A stretch of DNA of 64,000 nucleotides, taken from assembly GCA_965230535.1 (NCBI GenBank), contig OZ246010.1, forward strand, positions 2,170,001-2,234,000. Direction: 5' to 3'. The translations under genes and the position numbers were made by a program. Shown here one piece after another: positions 1 through 8,587 of the stretch. How positions within the stretch are numbered: the stretch's first letter is position 1; every line of letters starts with the position of its first letter. A model generated the notes under the pieces. The model ran no database searches. It was not told the DNA's origin and was given only the letters and a program-made list of their open reading frames with translations. The DNA comes from JAUILH01 sp965230535 (GTDB lineage Bacteria > Bacteroidota > Bacteroidia > Flavobacteriales_D > JAUILH01).

Positions 1-2
1 GC

Positions 3-299
3 TGCTCAGATACTTTATCAATAGGTGTTGGAACGCAGGTTTCTGTTAGCGAAGAAGAAACCTGGGCGTTTAGTGTATATCCAAACCCAAGTAAGGGTGA
101 TTTTGTTGTGGATTTTCAATCTGTTACTTCTCAGAGAGCGACATTGCTTGTCCACACGATTACTGGTAAACTATCCCACCAACAAGCCATTACAAGTGGA
201 GTTAACCCAATCAATCTTCTTGATTTGGAAAGAGGAATTTACATGCTAACTATCAAAACCAACACAAGTCAGAAAACCTACCGATTTGTATTGAATTAA
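3..299 (+). CDS. C-terminal fragment of a T9SS-secreted protein (type A sorting domain)
   Basis: Only the last 98 residues are in the window; the reading frame is open from base 3 to a TAA at 297-299. The fragment contains the YPNPSKGDF motif, followed by the beta-strand pattern ending in GIYMLTIKTN and a hydrophobic-Arg-Phe tail. This is the classic T9SS type A C-terminal signal, which directs an exported protein through the type IX machinery to the cell surface. What the rest of the protein does cannot be seen. A hairpin that could end transcription lies 30 bases downstream. Confidence 0.85.
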   Translation, partial: CSDTLSIGVGTQVSVSEEETWAFSVYPNPSKGDFVVDFQSVTSQRATLLVHTITGKLSHQQAITSGVNPINLLDLERGIYMLTIKTNTSQKTYRFVLN

Positions 300-328
300 G
301 CAGTAGTTTGCTTTTCATGGTAAGAACG

Positions 329-356
329 GGGGGCGCGGATTGTGTCCCCTGTTTTG
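329..356 (+). terminator. Possible terminator after the T9SS cargo gene
   Basis: An 8-bp stem with two G-T pairs (329-336 with 342-349) and a 5-base loop is followed by a short T-rich run. It lies 30 bases past the stop at 299. The rest of 300-602 holds no gene that I can see and presumably carries the promoter of the toxin gene. Confidence 0.4.
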
Positions 357-602
357 TACTTCAGTATCTCAAGACATGTTTTTTGCTCGTTTTGGCAAAC
401 AATCTTAATCAAAGGCTTCATTTAGTGTCCCTTTTTTTGATGTTTTGTCCTTGATTGGTGCCTATAGTAGAGGTAATTTCCATGATTATGCCCAGTACCT
501 TAAAATATAGCGCTTTATCCACTCAGGACAAAAAAACACGGATGGAGCTCCGACATACTCTTATGTCATTAGTAAAAAGTTTGTTAAAGAGAAAATAACA
601 TC

Positions 603-3600
603 TTGAAAAATCAAATGCTCATACAGCACGATAGTCAGGATCTTGAGTATCTTGACTTACTTCAGAGAAAACGATTATGGTTTGATATGGAACAAGGTCG
701 TGGTAACATGACCGCCGGGGATAACGCTCCTAACATTAGTCAACCAAGGGAATCTTCTGAAATTGAGGCAGGGAATCTGGCGGACAAATTTACTGGTCCA
801 ACAGCGAACAACCGATCAACCGACATTAGTGGAGCCAGGGAATCATCATCAGATAAGCTTTCAAGTGAACTTCAAAGAACATCCGGAACAGGAGAATCAA
901 TTCCAGATGATTTTCGAACAGAGCTTGAGGATTCTACGGGCCAGGATTATTCTAATGTACGATTACACACAGACGATCGGTCTAAGGAAATGGTCTCCGA
1001 GATTAATGCAAAAGCTTTTACTCATGGCAATGACATATACATGCCTAAAGAAAACCATGATTTGTCGTCCCCAGAAGGCCAAAACCTTCTAGCGGAAGAA
1101 CTGATACATACCACCCAGAACAATGACACCATATATAGGTACTTGGATCAGGATCAGGTTGATGATTATATCGCTATGGGGGAACCTGGTTGGGAGGCTA
1201 TATTTAAGGACATTGTTGAAGATGGCATTGAGTGGTCGTTTTCTATTTATTTACCTCCATCTAGCGAAACGGCTATTAAGGCCATCCAAACCAATCCGGA
1301 CTTTTTAGTATTCATCCAAAAGAAAACCCTTGGTTCTGGTCGTTCCGCGTTTATTGCCATGGATTTGCTGGTTAAAGCAGGAAGAGAAGCATTTATTGAT
1401 CGTGCATCTATTGCAAAGACTGTTGCCGGAGAGTTAGAATACATAAAAGCTCAAGTTAACACACTTTCCCCTCCACAGAGTGAAGAAGACTATGATCGTT
1501 TCATCTCTGATATTGACTGGATGATAAGTAATCTTAAGGCGGATAAATTCCCTCTACATAGTCTCAAAAAAATAAAAACCTATGTTAACATCTTCCTATC
1601 AAAATTAGACAACATGTTACTTGTCTTCTCCAAGATGGATGAGATTGAAAATGGCAACAGTGGTCATGGAGCTAAGTTATCCGTTGGATTAAACAGGTAT
1701 CAGATGGAACATTCCATGTATAGTTATCTGACTTTAATCAATCCACGACTGGATAGTATTACGTTTAGCATTGAATATGACGTTTGGGGTTGGGAAATGT
1801 ATAGAGGCCTTTATCATATAAATCTGAGTTTGAACAGGGGCAATGATACAGACCAAATGATTCTGTTAATTGAAAACGATCTAAATGCAGCTTCTACAGC
1901 GTTCTACAATAGTGGTGGACAAGGGGCGCTATGGCATTACATAGATGTTGAATCATCCAAGATTCAAGCTATTAAAGACAAGGGCACTTTTATGCCGTCA
2001 GAAAAAGAGTACCAACAAACGGTTAAAATTCTCGGGGTTATTGCGGTTGAACTGGCCGTCGTAGGGTTTTCTGTTGGGAATTATCTCATGAAAAAATTTA
2101 TCAAGGATGCGTCTATTGCAAACCCCTATGCTTATGGAAGTTCGGCTAAAACAGCTATTAAAACTCTTGGAAATTTTCACGATAAAGGGATTCAACTCCT
2201 AAGTGATCATCAGGGAGATATTGAGGCTTTGCAACTTGGATTGAATAATCTCGTGAATGATTCAGACTACAAAAAAGCGGTGCAAAAATATCGTGATGTA
2301 TTTGATGCAGAGAATACCATCAATGCAATAAAGGACGTAGCCGCATACATCCTTGAGCTTATTTTTGATGTTGCCGTAACCGTTGCTGCTATTTACACTG
2401 GAGGGGTTGCAGGTATGGTAACAAGAGGAGTTTTGGCTTCTGCTATTGGTGAAATTGCAATTATAGAACTAGGAGTACTGGCCGCTGAATCTTATGTCTT
2501 CACTGCAGTTAATAGAACTTTTGCAGAAATGAAACAACTGGTCAAAACCGGTGAAGTTGGTTTACCTACCTCTTTTGGAGAAGACTATAAAAAGAATTTC
2601 TTGTTATTCGGAACTCTAAAAGCTGTTGCGGGCGGGTATAGTAGATTGGTTTCTCCTAGTAAAAGTCTCAAAAATCAGACAGGTTTATTCATTGTTGAAA
2701 TGGGGACCTTAACAGGCTTTGAAATGGCCTACCTTGCCTGGGAAAATGGCGGAATAACCGCTGAACAACAAAAAGAACTATTGTCGTGGGAAAGCTTAGG
2801 AAGGAGCGCTGTATTTCTTCTGTGCTTAAAAGCTACCATGAGCAGCTTGCAAAATCATATAGACTTACTGAGGCCTCATTCATCAAATAAGAGCCTTGAG
2901 AGAGTAACGAATGAAATTCAGGAAACAGCAGATCTCCTCAATAAGCAAAAATCCCACAAAGGCCTTGAAACGAAACAGCAACTTAAAGATCTTCAGACAC
3001 AAACAAAGAATCTGATTGATGCTTATAAGGCCACCTTCAAAAGTGCCCAAAAAAGCGGCAAGCTGTCAAAAAAGGATTCTGACGTAATTCAGAAAATTCC
3101 TTCATTGCTTGAGACAGTAAAAGCAGAAATTGACCGATTAGACATCATCAATAAATACAATATTAAGCCTTCGGCTTCCAAAGATCTAATGACATTTGAA
3201 GCCAAGAATGACTGGAAGTTCAAAGAATTCAAAAAAGATCTAACAAGATTAAAGGTGAAAGGAGAGTTCAAGACCATAGGTACTCTCAAAAATGTTTCAG
3301 GAGACATCTACATTTTCAAACCTTTTGAATCATACGGCGATGGAGTCATTTATTTCAGGCGCATTTCTCAAAAAGCCTACAATCCTAGTCTTTCCCGCCT
3401 GTCTGAAAAAATGTTTGGTGAGAAAGCCCAAAAAGCCGGAAAATCGCCACTAAAATATGTAAAAGATGCATTTAAAAGGGACTTTGTGGCACAGGGAGGT
3501 AAGTTTGACAAAGGAGAATCCTGGTCTGGAGAATACAATAACATTGTTAGAGACGCCATTAAGAGAGGCTGGGACCCATCTAAAAATGAAGGCTTGCCTT

Positions 3601-5696
3601 ATGAAAGCTATGATGCGGCATCAAAATACTTTGCAGAAATACGGGCTGAAGAGTTTAGGAAGCAAATAGAAACAAAGGAACTCACCAGCCCTTCTACCGA
3701 AAGCATATTGCTAATATCTGAAAAGATGAGCCAGAGCCAGATAGACATGGTGGTCGAAAAACTTGGTGCAGAACCAACAATGTTTGGAGAAAACTGTGAC
3801 TATTTAACGAATCGGGTCAAAAATCTAGAGTATGTAAAAAACATTGAGGTCGTTCCAGAAGTGATGACTGTTGAGTTTACTTCTCACAGCAGAGTACTCA
3901 TTAAAGGTGCCGAGTTAATTGGAGATCCTCTAAATAAAGAGCTAAAAACCAATGTTGAATTGGCTAAACAATTTAATCGTAACCTAGAGGTTCTAAGTGA
4001 GCCAGCAAGAGAAAAGCTGATCAATAGGGCAGAAAGCGACATAAAAAATGGAACGGTTGCTGACGTTGTCGAAAAGATGAATACGCTATTGGACGCTTTT
4101 CCAATAGAGGCAAGAAACGAACTAGCAGATATTCTTGCTGGCATCAAAGATATTGAAACTTACGACCGTTATATCAATAACCTGAAATACTTACCTGCAA
4201 ACCGAACAGTAAATGATTTGCACATGAGTGTTGTTCGTACATCATCGACCAACAAACTGCCTAAATTCAATAGAGATCTTAAAATCAAAAATGAGCGTAA
4301 GCCAATATTCAAGAAACAGGAAATTGAAAATCCAACCGGTGCCGACAAGCTTCTTAATGAAGCGGCATTACCATACTCCAGACAGTTTGCGGGAGGGACC
4401 TTCTATTTTCATCCCGATCTTAATTATGCCATTAAAGCGCGTATAGAATCAGGTATCAACCCTAAACACACGCAGAAATACTTTGAGAATTTACATAAGC
4501 AATATCCAAATGGTATTAAATATGATGCCAATGGGATACCTGATATGCGAACCATTGCTGTAAAAGAAACTCAAGGCGAAATCTCAAAAGATGGTTCTGG
4601 AAATATAATAGAAGTTGACCTATCGGATAAAATAGAAATGCAAGCCCTTGGCTTGGAGAATAAAATTGATGGTCTCACTCCAATTGAATCCAAGTATAAA
4701 AATAATCAATACCATCAACCAACAGGTGGCGAAAACCGTAAGGCCATAAAAGCTGAAAAGACAGACGTACAACACGCCAACCTTATTATGAAGAAACGCT
4801 GGAAGGCACGAGGATATGGAAAATGGGTGCAGCCAGAGGGAACAGCATGGTACTTTGTACCACGATCACATAAAATGATCCTAGTTAGAGTTGAGGAGCT
4901 TAATCTGCTCAACTATAAAGGCAATACCAGATATACCGATTTGGTGAAGGGACCGAAGAAACCAAAAGAAATTTATCAAAGTGACCCTATAACAGAGGAA
5001 ACAAATACAGCTGATGAAGCAATAGTGCAGTATGTTGGAATGAAAAAATTCCGTATTAAAAACGGAACTTACGAATGGTGGAATGCTGCTAAAGGAAAGT
5101 GGGATAAAATAACTTTGGAAAAATACCTTGAGAAACTTGAAAAAGCAAGAGCCCCTTTTAAAGAAAAAGCTCAAAATCAAGTAGATTTGGCATGGAAAGT
5201 TGAAAAGAAAACATCTGAAGATCTCCAAGAAGTATCAAGCAAAGTTGGAGGAGAATTAGCTGGCTTTGAATATCGTGTCAAATCTACAGAATCGCTGACC
5301 AGAAAACTTATCTCAGAGGGTATTGATACTTCAATTAAGGACGTTTTGCGATATACAATAGTTCTGGATAAAACCAATTTCACAGTTGGTGTCCAAAACT
5401 CCATGAAAAACCTAAAATCTCTTGGCTATAAGACCATTAAAATTAAAAACTCTTTCCAAGAAGGTCAAGTCTACAAAGGGATAAATACTCAAGTTAAAAC
5501 ACCAGATGGTTATATTTTTGAATTACAATATCACACTCCTGAAAGTTTTGATGTAAAACAAAATATTAATCATGATCTTTACGAAAAATATAGATTACTT
5601 GATCCAAAGAGTCAGGAGGCCATTGAATTAAGGAATAAAATGATTGAAAACTCCAATAGAGTTGAATTACCCGAGAACGTTGAAGATATTAAATAA
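603..5696 (+). CDS. Polymorphic toxin: DUF4157 domain + C-terminal RelA/SpoT-like synthetase
   Basis: A 1697-residue protein beginning at TTG 603 (an ATG at 615 is an alternative). Residues about 100-172 match DUF4157, a domain typical of eCIS-associated cargo. Its usual HExxH reads EELIH (165-169), so the first zinc ligand is missing. The middle holds hydrophobic stretches near residues 480, 575-640 and 735, possibly for membrane insertion, then long charged helices. Residues about 1550-1690 carry the RelA/SpoT synthetase pattern: YRVKSTESL, KDVLRYTIV with D1580, a GIN strand, FELQYHT with E1640, and DLYEKYR. D1580 and E1640 align by eye with the catalytic Asp and Glu of Rel enzymes. Expected activity is pyrophosphate transfer to a nucleotide or to tRNA, toxic to the recipient. 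The HD-hydrolase gene starts 6 bases downstream. Domain calls are by eye; the delivery route is inferred. Confidence 0.8.
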   Translation: MKNQMLIQHDSQDLEYLDLLQRKRLWFDMEQGRGNMTAGDNAPNISQPRESSEIEAGNLADKFTGPTANNRSTDISGARESSSDKLSSELQRTSGTGESIPDDFRTELEDSTGQDYSNVRLHTDDRSKEMVSEINAKAFTHGNDIYMPKENHDLSSPEGQNLLAEELIHTTQNNDTIYRYLDQDQVDDYIAMGEPGWEAIFKDIVEDGIEWSFSIYLPPSSETAIKAIQTNPDFLVFIQKKTLGSGRSAFIAMDLLVKAGREAFIDRASIAKTVAGELEYIKAQVNTLSPPQSEEDYDRFISDIDWMISNLKADKFPLHSLKKIKTYVNIFLSKLDNMLLVFSKMDEIENGNSGHGAKLSVGLNRYQMEHSMYSYLTLINPRLDSITFSIEYDVWGWEMYRGLYHINLSLNRGNDTDQMILLIENDLNAASTAFYNSGGQGALWHYIDVESSKIQAIKDKGTFMPSEKEYQQTVKILGVIAVELAVVGFSVGNYLMKKFIKDASIANPYAYGSSAKTAIKTLGNFHDKGIQLLSDHQGDIEALQLGLNNLVNDSDYKKAVQKYRDVFDAENTINAIKDVAAYILELIFDVAVTVAAIYTGGVAGMVTRGVLASAIGEIAIIELGVLAAESYVFTAVNRTFAEMKQLVKTGEVGLPTSFGEDYKKNFLLFGTLKAVAGGYSRLVSPSKSLKNQTGLFIVEMGTLTGFEMAYLAWENGGITAEQQKELLSWESLGRSAVFLLCLKATMSSLQNHIDLLRPHSSNKSLERVTNEIQETADLLNKQKSHKGLETKQQLKDLQTQTKNLIDAYKATFKSAQKSGKLSKKDSDVIQKIPSLLETVKAEIDRLDIINKYNIKPSASKDLMTFEAKNDWKFKEFKKDLTRLKVKGEFKTIGTLKNVSGDIYIFKPFESYGDGVIYFRRISQKAYNPSLSRLSEKMFGEKAQKAGKSPLKYVKDAFKRDFVAQGGKFDKGESWSGEYNNIVRDAIKRGWDPSKNEGLPYESYDAASKYFAEIRAEEFRKQIETKELTSPSTESILLISEKMSQSQIDMVVEKLGAEPTMFGENCDYLTNRVKNLEYVKNIEVVPEVMTVEFTSHSRVLIKGAELIGDPLNKELKTNVELAKQFNRNLEVLSEPAREKLINRAESDIKNGTVADVVEKMNTLLDAFPIEARNELADILAGIKDIETYDRYINNLKYLPANRTVNDLHMSVVRTSSTNKLPKFNRDLKIKNERKPIFKKQEIENPTGADKLLNEAALPYSRQFAGGTFYFHPDLNYAIKARIESGINPKHTQKYFENLHKQYPNGIKYDANGIPDMRTIAVKETQGEISKDGSGNIIEVDLSDKIEMQALGLENKIDGLTPIESKYKNNQYHQPTGGENRKAIKAEKTDVQHANLIMKKRWKARGYGKWVQPEGTAWYFVPRSHKMILVRVEELNLLNYKGNTRYTDLVKGPKKPKEIYQSDPITEETNTADEAIVQYVGMKKFRIKNGTYEWWNAAKGKWDKITLEKYLEKLEKARAPFKEKAQNQVDLAWKVEKKTSEDLQEVSSKVGGELAGFEYRVKSTESLTRKLISEGIDTSIKDVLRYTIVLDKTNFTVGVQNSMKNLKSLGYKTIKIKNSFQEGQVYKGINTQVKTPDGYIFELQYHTPESFDVKQNINHDLYEKYRLLDPKSQEAIELRNKMIENSNRVELPENVEDIK

Positions 5697-5702
5697 TGCT
5701 CC

Positions 5703-6461
5703 ATGAAACATAATTACTTTATTATCGATTTAGATGGAAAAAGAACTCTTTTTAGGACAATAAGAGCTCCTTACTCAAACATTGCCGAGAGTTTTCAATC
5801 ATTGGAAGTGTTAGAAGAGGGCAATTGGACAAAAACCCAAAAACTCATAAAACCATTTATGAATCGAGATGTCACTGGTTGGATCAACGAAGAAGACATT
5901 TTGACACTGGAGATTGCAAATGAGCTATTACTGTCCAAAACGACAAAAAAAATAATTGAGGCCAGAAACTTTGCACTAGAACATCATCAGGGTCAAATGT
6001 ATGGTGACTTTCCCTATTCGGTTCATCTTTCCAATGTTGTATCCGTTATGATGCGTTTTGGAATGACACCTGAGGAAGATGAAAATTTGCTGACCTCCGC
6101 ATGGTTACATGATGTTCTGGAAGACACAGACGCCAAAGAAGAAGTCCTTAAAACCAAATTTGGCATATTCGTTTTCGATCTAGTGAAATCTGTTACTGAT
6201 GATCTCCTTCCAGAACTGTCCAAACTAGAAATCAAACGCCAGACATTCACAAAACTAGTAGAAGATGAAGATGCAATTATTTTGAAGTTGGCTGATAGAA
6301 TTGCCAATGTTGAATTCAGCATTATTATGGGGAATTTGTCGAAAATTGAAAAGTATGTCAACGAACAAATCCTAATAAGAGATATATTGAAACCTCACAT
6401 CAAGTCTGCAGTTGGAAACAACATGTTTAACTATTTGGAATCTCTTTTGGTAAATCCCTGA
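5703..6461 (+). CDS. RelA/SpoT-type HD hydrolase, probable immunity protein (small alarmone hydrolase-like)
   Basis: 252 residues. After an N-terminal region of about 75 residues with no recognised family, residues about 83-205 follow the Rel/SpoT/MESH1 hydrolase pattern. H95 is in HHQGQ, H108 in PYSVH, H136-D137 in the hallmark HDVLEDT, and D198 in KLADR; an Arg near 87 fits the nucleotide-binding position. All metal-binding residues of the HD fold are therefore present. Such enzymes remove the 3' pyrophosphate of (p)ppGpp-like alarmones. Because the gene starts 6 bases after a toxin ending in an alarmone-synthetase fold, I infer that it protects the producer by degrading the product. Small alarmone hydrolases are known antitoxins of toxSAS systems. 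It could act on host ppGpp too. Confidence 0.82.
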   Translation: MKHNYFIIDLDGKRTLFRTIRAPYSNIAESFQSLEVLEEGNWTKTQKLIKPFMNRDVTGWINEEDILTLEIANELLLSKTTKKIIEARNFALEHHQGQMYGDFPYSVHLSNVVSVMMRFGMTPEEDENLLTSAWLHDVLEDTDAKEEVLKTKFGIFVFDLVKSVTDDLLPELSKLEIKRQTFTKLVEDEDAIILKLADRIANVEFSIIMGNLSKIEKYVNEQILIRDILKPHIKSAVGNNMFNYLESLLVNP

Positions 6462-6502
6462 CAGGTGGAACTTCATGAAAACACAAAGCCTATTTATATA
6501 TA

Positions 6503-6706
6503 ATGCCAACATATATTGAAGATGCTTATGGGCCGAACGGCAATTTAAGAAAACGAAAAGGACAACTTTATGACCTCCACCATTTAATAGAACAAAATTA
6601 TGGAGGCCCTCATGTTTGGTGGAACGCACAGCCAGCAAGCTTCCCAGACCAACATCAGCTTGGTATTCATGGAAAAGACTCTCCTGCAAAAGAATTATTT
6701 AAATAA
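6503..6706 (+). CDS. Orphan C-terminal toxin tip, HNH/Endo VII-like (LHH type)
   Basis: 67 residues, in a frame open only from 6479, so the delivery part of a longer toxin is absent. The sequence has LYDLHHLIEQ, GGP, a WWNAQPA segment and QHQLGIHG. The His pattern and GIH ending resemble C-terminal nuclease domains of polymorphic toxins in the HNH/Endonuclease VII superfamily. It sits 9 bases before a SUKH immunity gene, the immunity family most often paired with such nucleases. I read it as a displaced toxin cassette kept with its immunity gene, available for recombination onto a full-length toxin or simply a remnant. The exact nuclease family is uncertain. Confidence 0.55.
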   Translation: MPTYIEDAYGPNGNLRKRKGQLYDLHHLIEQNYGGPHVWWNAQPASFPDQHQLGIHGKDSPAKELFK

Positions 6707-6715
6707 ATTTGAATT

Positions 6716-7198
6716 ATGTCTGATTTTAGTTTCCTTACCAGGTATGTGTTGCCCTCTGCATCAATAGAAGTGCGAGAGCAGCATAAACATCTCAAACATT
6801 TTCTATTTCCCCTTGACAAGAAAATAATAGAGGAAACTGAAGAGAATATCTTTATCCCTGTCGAATTAAAAAAATTCTATCAACAAGTAGGTTATGGCTT
6901 CTTCTTTCAAGAAAACAAATACTCTATTAATACTTTTCTTGATCCGGATACCTTTAAAAGTATCAACTTGAGGTCAGAGCCTTATGAATTTGATCCTTCA
7001 CTCGATTTATTTGAGGAACCAGAATATCAGGACAAATTAGTGTTCTTTGAACTAAATGAGGGAACTTACTTGCTTATCGATAAAAATGACATTATGGGGA
7101 AAAATAGCGTCTATTATTTTGACGAAAAAATTGCTAATTCTCTGGAAGAATTCCTTCGAAATTTTGATGCAAACTCTGATCTATTAGATTCTCTTTAG
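6716..7198 (+). CDS. SUKH (SMI1/KNR4) family immunity protein
   Basis: 160 residues with the SUKH layout: an early FIPVELKKFYQQVGYGFFF segment, then a central acidic strand region with LVFFELNEGTYLLIDKND, and a C-terminal SLEEFLRNF helix. SUKH proteins bind and neutralise the nuclease domains of polymorphic toxins in the cytoplasm. The gene lies 9 bases downstream of the orphan nuclease-like tip, which is its probable partner. A diverged and broken copy of the same gene follows at 7277. No signal peptide is seen. The family call is good; the partner is inferred from position. Confidence 0.75.
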   Translation: MSDFSFLTRYVLPSASIEVREQHKHLKHFLFPLDKKIIEETEENIFIPVELKKFYQQVGYGFFFQENKYSINTFLDPDTFKSINLRSEPYEFDPSLDLFEEPEYQDKLVFFELNEGTYLLIDKNDIMGKNSVYYFDEKIANSLEEFLRNFDANSDLLDSL

Positions 7199-7276
7199 TA
7201 GCAATACCCTTTTTCTTATTATACCTTGGAATTTTTTCAACTAAAATTATTGAGGTTAAATCACTAGATTCAAACT

Positions 7277-7748
7277 ATGTCTGATTTTAACTTTTTGGAG
7301 AAATTTGTATCCTATGATACAGAGAATAGTAAATGGGAAGGAGAGCATAAACTATTCCCGGTAGAAAAAAACTCATTGATGATATCCAAAATAAGATAGA
7401 GGTTCCAGCTGATCTTCGCACGTTTGGTTGTCAATTGGCATGGGTTTTTTTCACCAAAAGCATGACTCATCATTTAATCGATTAATGGGGCCTGAGACTT
7501 TTGCGGATGTTAACCTCAAGCAAGACATTTATGAGTATGACCCCGATTTAGAGCTGTATGATGACATCTACAAGGGAGATAAAGCACTTTTTTTTGAAGT
7601 AAATGAGGGGATTTATCTAGCGATGGATAAAGACGAAACAGAAGGGAAAAATGCCATCTATTATTTTAGTCATAAGGTTGCCGATTCTCTTGAAGAATTT
7701 CTAAAAGCGTTTCATGATTCTCCAGATCTTTTAAAGTCCATTTCTTAA
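7277..7748 (+). pseudogene. Second SUKH immunity gene, broken by two frameshifts
   Basis: The reading starts with MSDFNFLEKFV, a paralogue of the upstream SUKH protein (MSDFSFLTRYV). It leaves frame at the A-run near 7365-7371, then continues one frame over as an IEVPADLRTF segment. It shifts again around 7420-7428 into the frame that reads GMGFFHQKH, then YEYDPDLELYDD and the KALFFEVNEG core, to the stop at 7748. Each break is repaired by adding one base. It is either a decaying immunity gene or two homopolymer-type sequencing errors. No toxin tip is left beside it. Confidence 0.75.
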
Positions 7749-7819
7749 TATTGACTTTATAACAATTCAGATAGTACCTTAAGGAATACGCCCTTTTTTG
7801 GGAAATCATGTATAAACAA

Positions 7820-7853
7820 AAAACCCAGCAATCAACTAAGATTACTGGGTTTA
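7820..7853 (-). terminator. Terminator of tRNA-Asn
   Basis: On the minus strand an almost perfect stem pairs AACCCAGTAATC with GATTGCTGGGTT and is followed by a run of T. It lies just after the 3' end of the tRNA. Confidence 0.7.
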
Positions 7854-7857
7854 TCTA

Positions 7858-7933
7858 GCGCTCCTTCAGGGACTTGAACCCCGGACCCTCTGATTAACAG
7901 TCAGATGCTCTAACCAACTGAGCTAAAGAAGCG
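7858..7933 (-). tRNA. tRNA-Asn (anticodon GTT)
   Basis: The reverse strand folds as a cloverleaf. The acceptor arm is CGCTTCT paired with AGGAGCG. The D arm is AGCTCAGTTGGTTAGAGC, and the anticodon loop CTGTTAATC has GTT in the middle. The T arm carries GGTTCAAGTCC. CCA is not encoded, as expected in this phylum. The tRNA sits between the toxin/immunity array and core genes; tRNA genes are frequent edges of mobile islands, but no integrase or repeated tRNA end was seen here. Confidence 0.93.
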
Positions 7934-8035
7934 TTTCCCAAAATTGGGATGGCAAATATAACAGATTTTAGAATTCCAAAACAGTTTTCGGTCTAATTTT
8001 TGCCTAACTTTTTAGAAATCTTTAAAATTAAGCTT

Positions 8036-8485
8036 ATGAAATCATTTTTGAAACCCCTTTTTCTTCTTGTTTTCGCACTCGGCATGGGCTCAACGGTAGT
8101 CGCTCAAAACAAACAAATTACCATCAAAAAGGAAGTGGATGAACATGGCAATATCATAAGCTACGATTCCACAGTAGTTGAAACCAGCGGCAATATGGAT
8201 CCGGAACAAATGGAACGCTTCCAGAGAGAAATGGATGAAATGAGCAGCCAGCTAAAAGATCAAATGGCCGAATTTAAACTGGAAATGGAGTCGTCCATGA
8301 AAACCATGCAGGAAGAAATGAGCCGTTTTATGGAAGAAGATTTCAATATGGATCAGTTCAACGATTTGTTCGACATGGAAAAGATGCAAAGCCTGGTGGA
8401 GGAGCAAATGAAAATGTTCGACGAGCTCTTCGATTCAAAAGATTCTGCAAAGCCTTCCGAAATGAGGGAAGAACAGATGTACTAA
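8036..8485 (+). CDS. Secreted methionine/glutamate-rich coiled-coil protein, unknown function
   Basis: 149 residues from ATG 8036; a further upstream TTG would put extra residues before a clean signal peptide. Residues 1-24 are a signal peptide ending VVAQ. A short strand region (ITIKKEVDEHG, ISYDSTVVETSG) is followed by about 100 residues of Met-, Glu- and Gln-rich helix (MERFQREMDEM, MKTMQEEMSRFMEEDF), likely coiled coil. I do not recognise a family. It is expected in the periplasm. Met-rich helices can bind copper, and the next gene is a metal-binding HMA protein, but this link is speculation. Confidence 0.75.
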   Translation: MKSFLKPLFLLVFALGMGSTVVAQNKQITIKKEVDEHGNIISYDSTVVETSGNMDPEQMERFQREMDEMSSQLKDQMAEFKLEMESSMKTMQEEMSRFMEEDFNMDQFNDLFDMEKMQSLVEEQMKMFDELFDSKDSAKPSEMREEQMY

Positions 8486-8587
8486 ATCAGTTTACTTTCT
8501 TTCCCGGAATATCTCAGTATAGAGTGTGATCCTTGTCACAGTTTGTCTGAAAACCATGGTATAATTTTGTACCGTAAACAGATGAAT

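Noticed and set aside
4881..5228. 115-residue minus-strand frame inside the toxin gene
   Set aside because: Phe/Ser/Ile-rich antisense of a Lys/Glu-rich coding strand; no independent support.
6704..6711. Perfect TAnnTTTG box before the SUKH gene
   Set aside because: It is only 4 bases from the start codon, so it cannot act as its promoter without a start within the gene; probably chance.
7858..7933. tRNA-Asn as attachment site of a mobile island carrying the toxin array
   Set aside because: No integrase, no second copy of the tRNA 3' end and no other mobile gene was seen nearby, so an island boundary cannot be supported.
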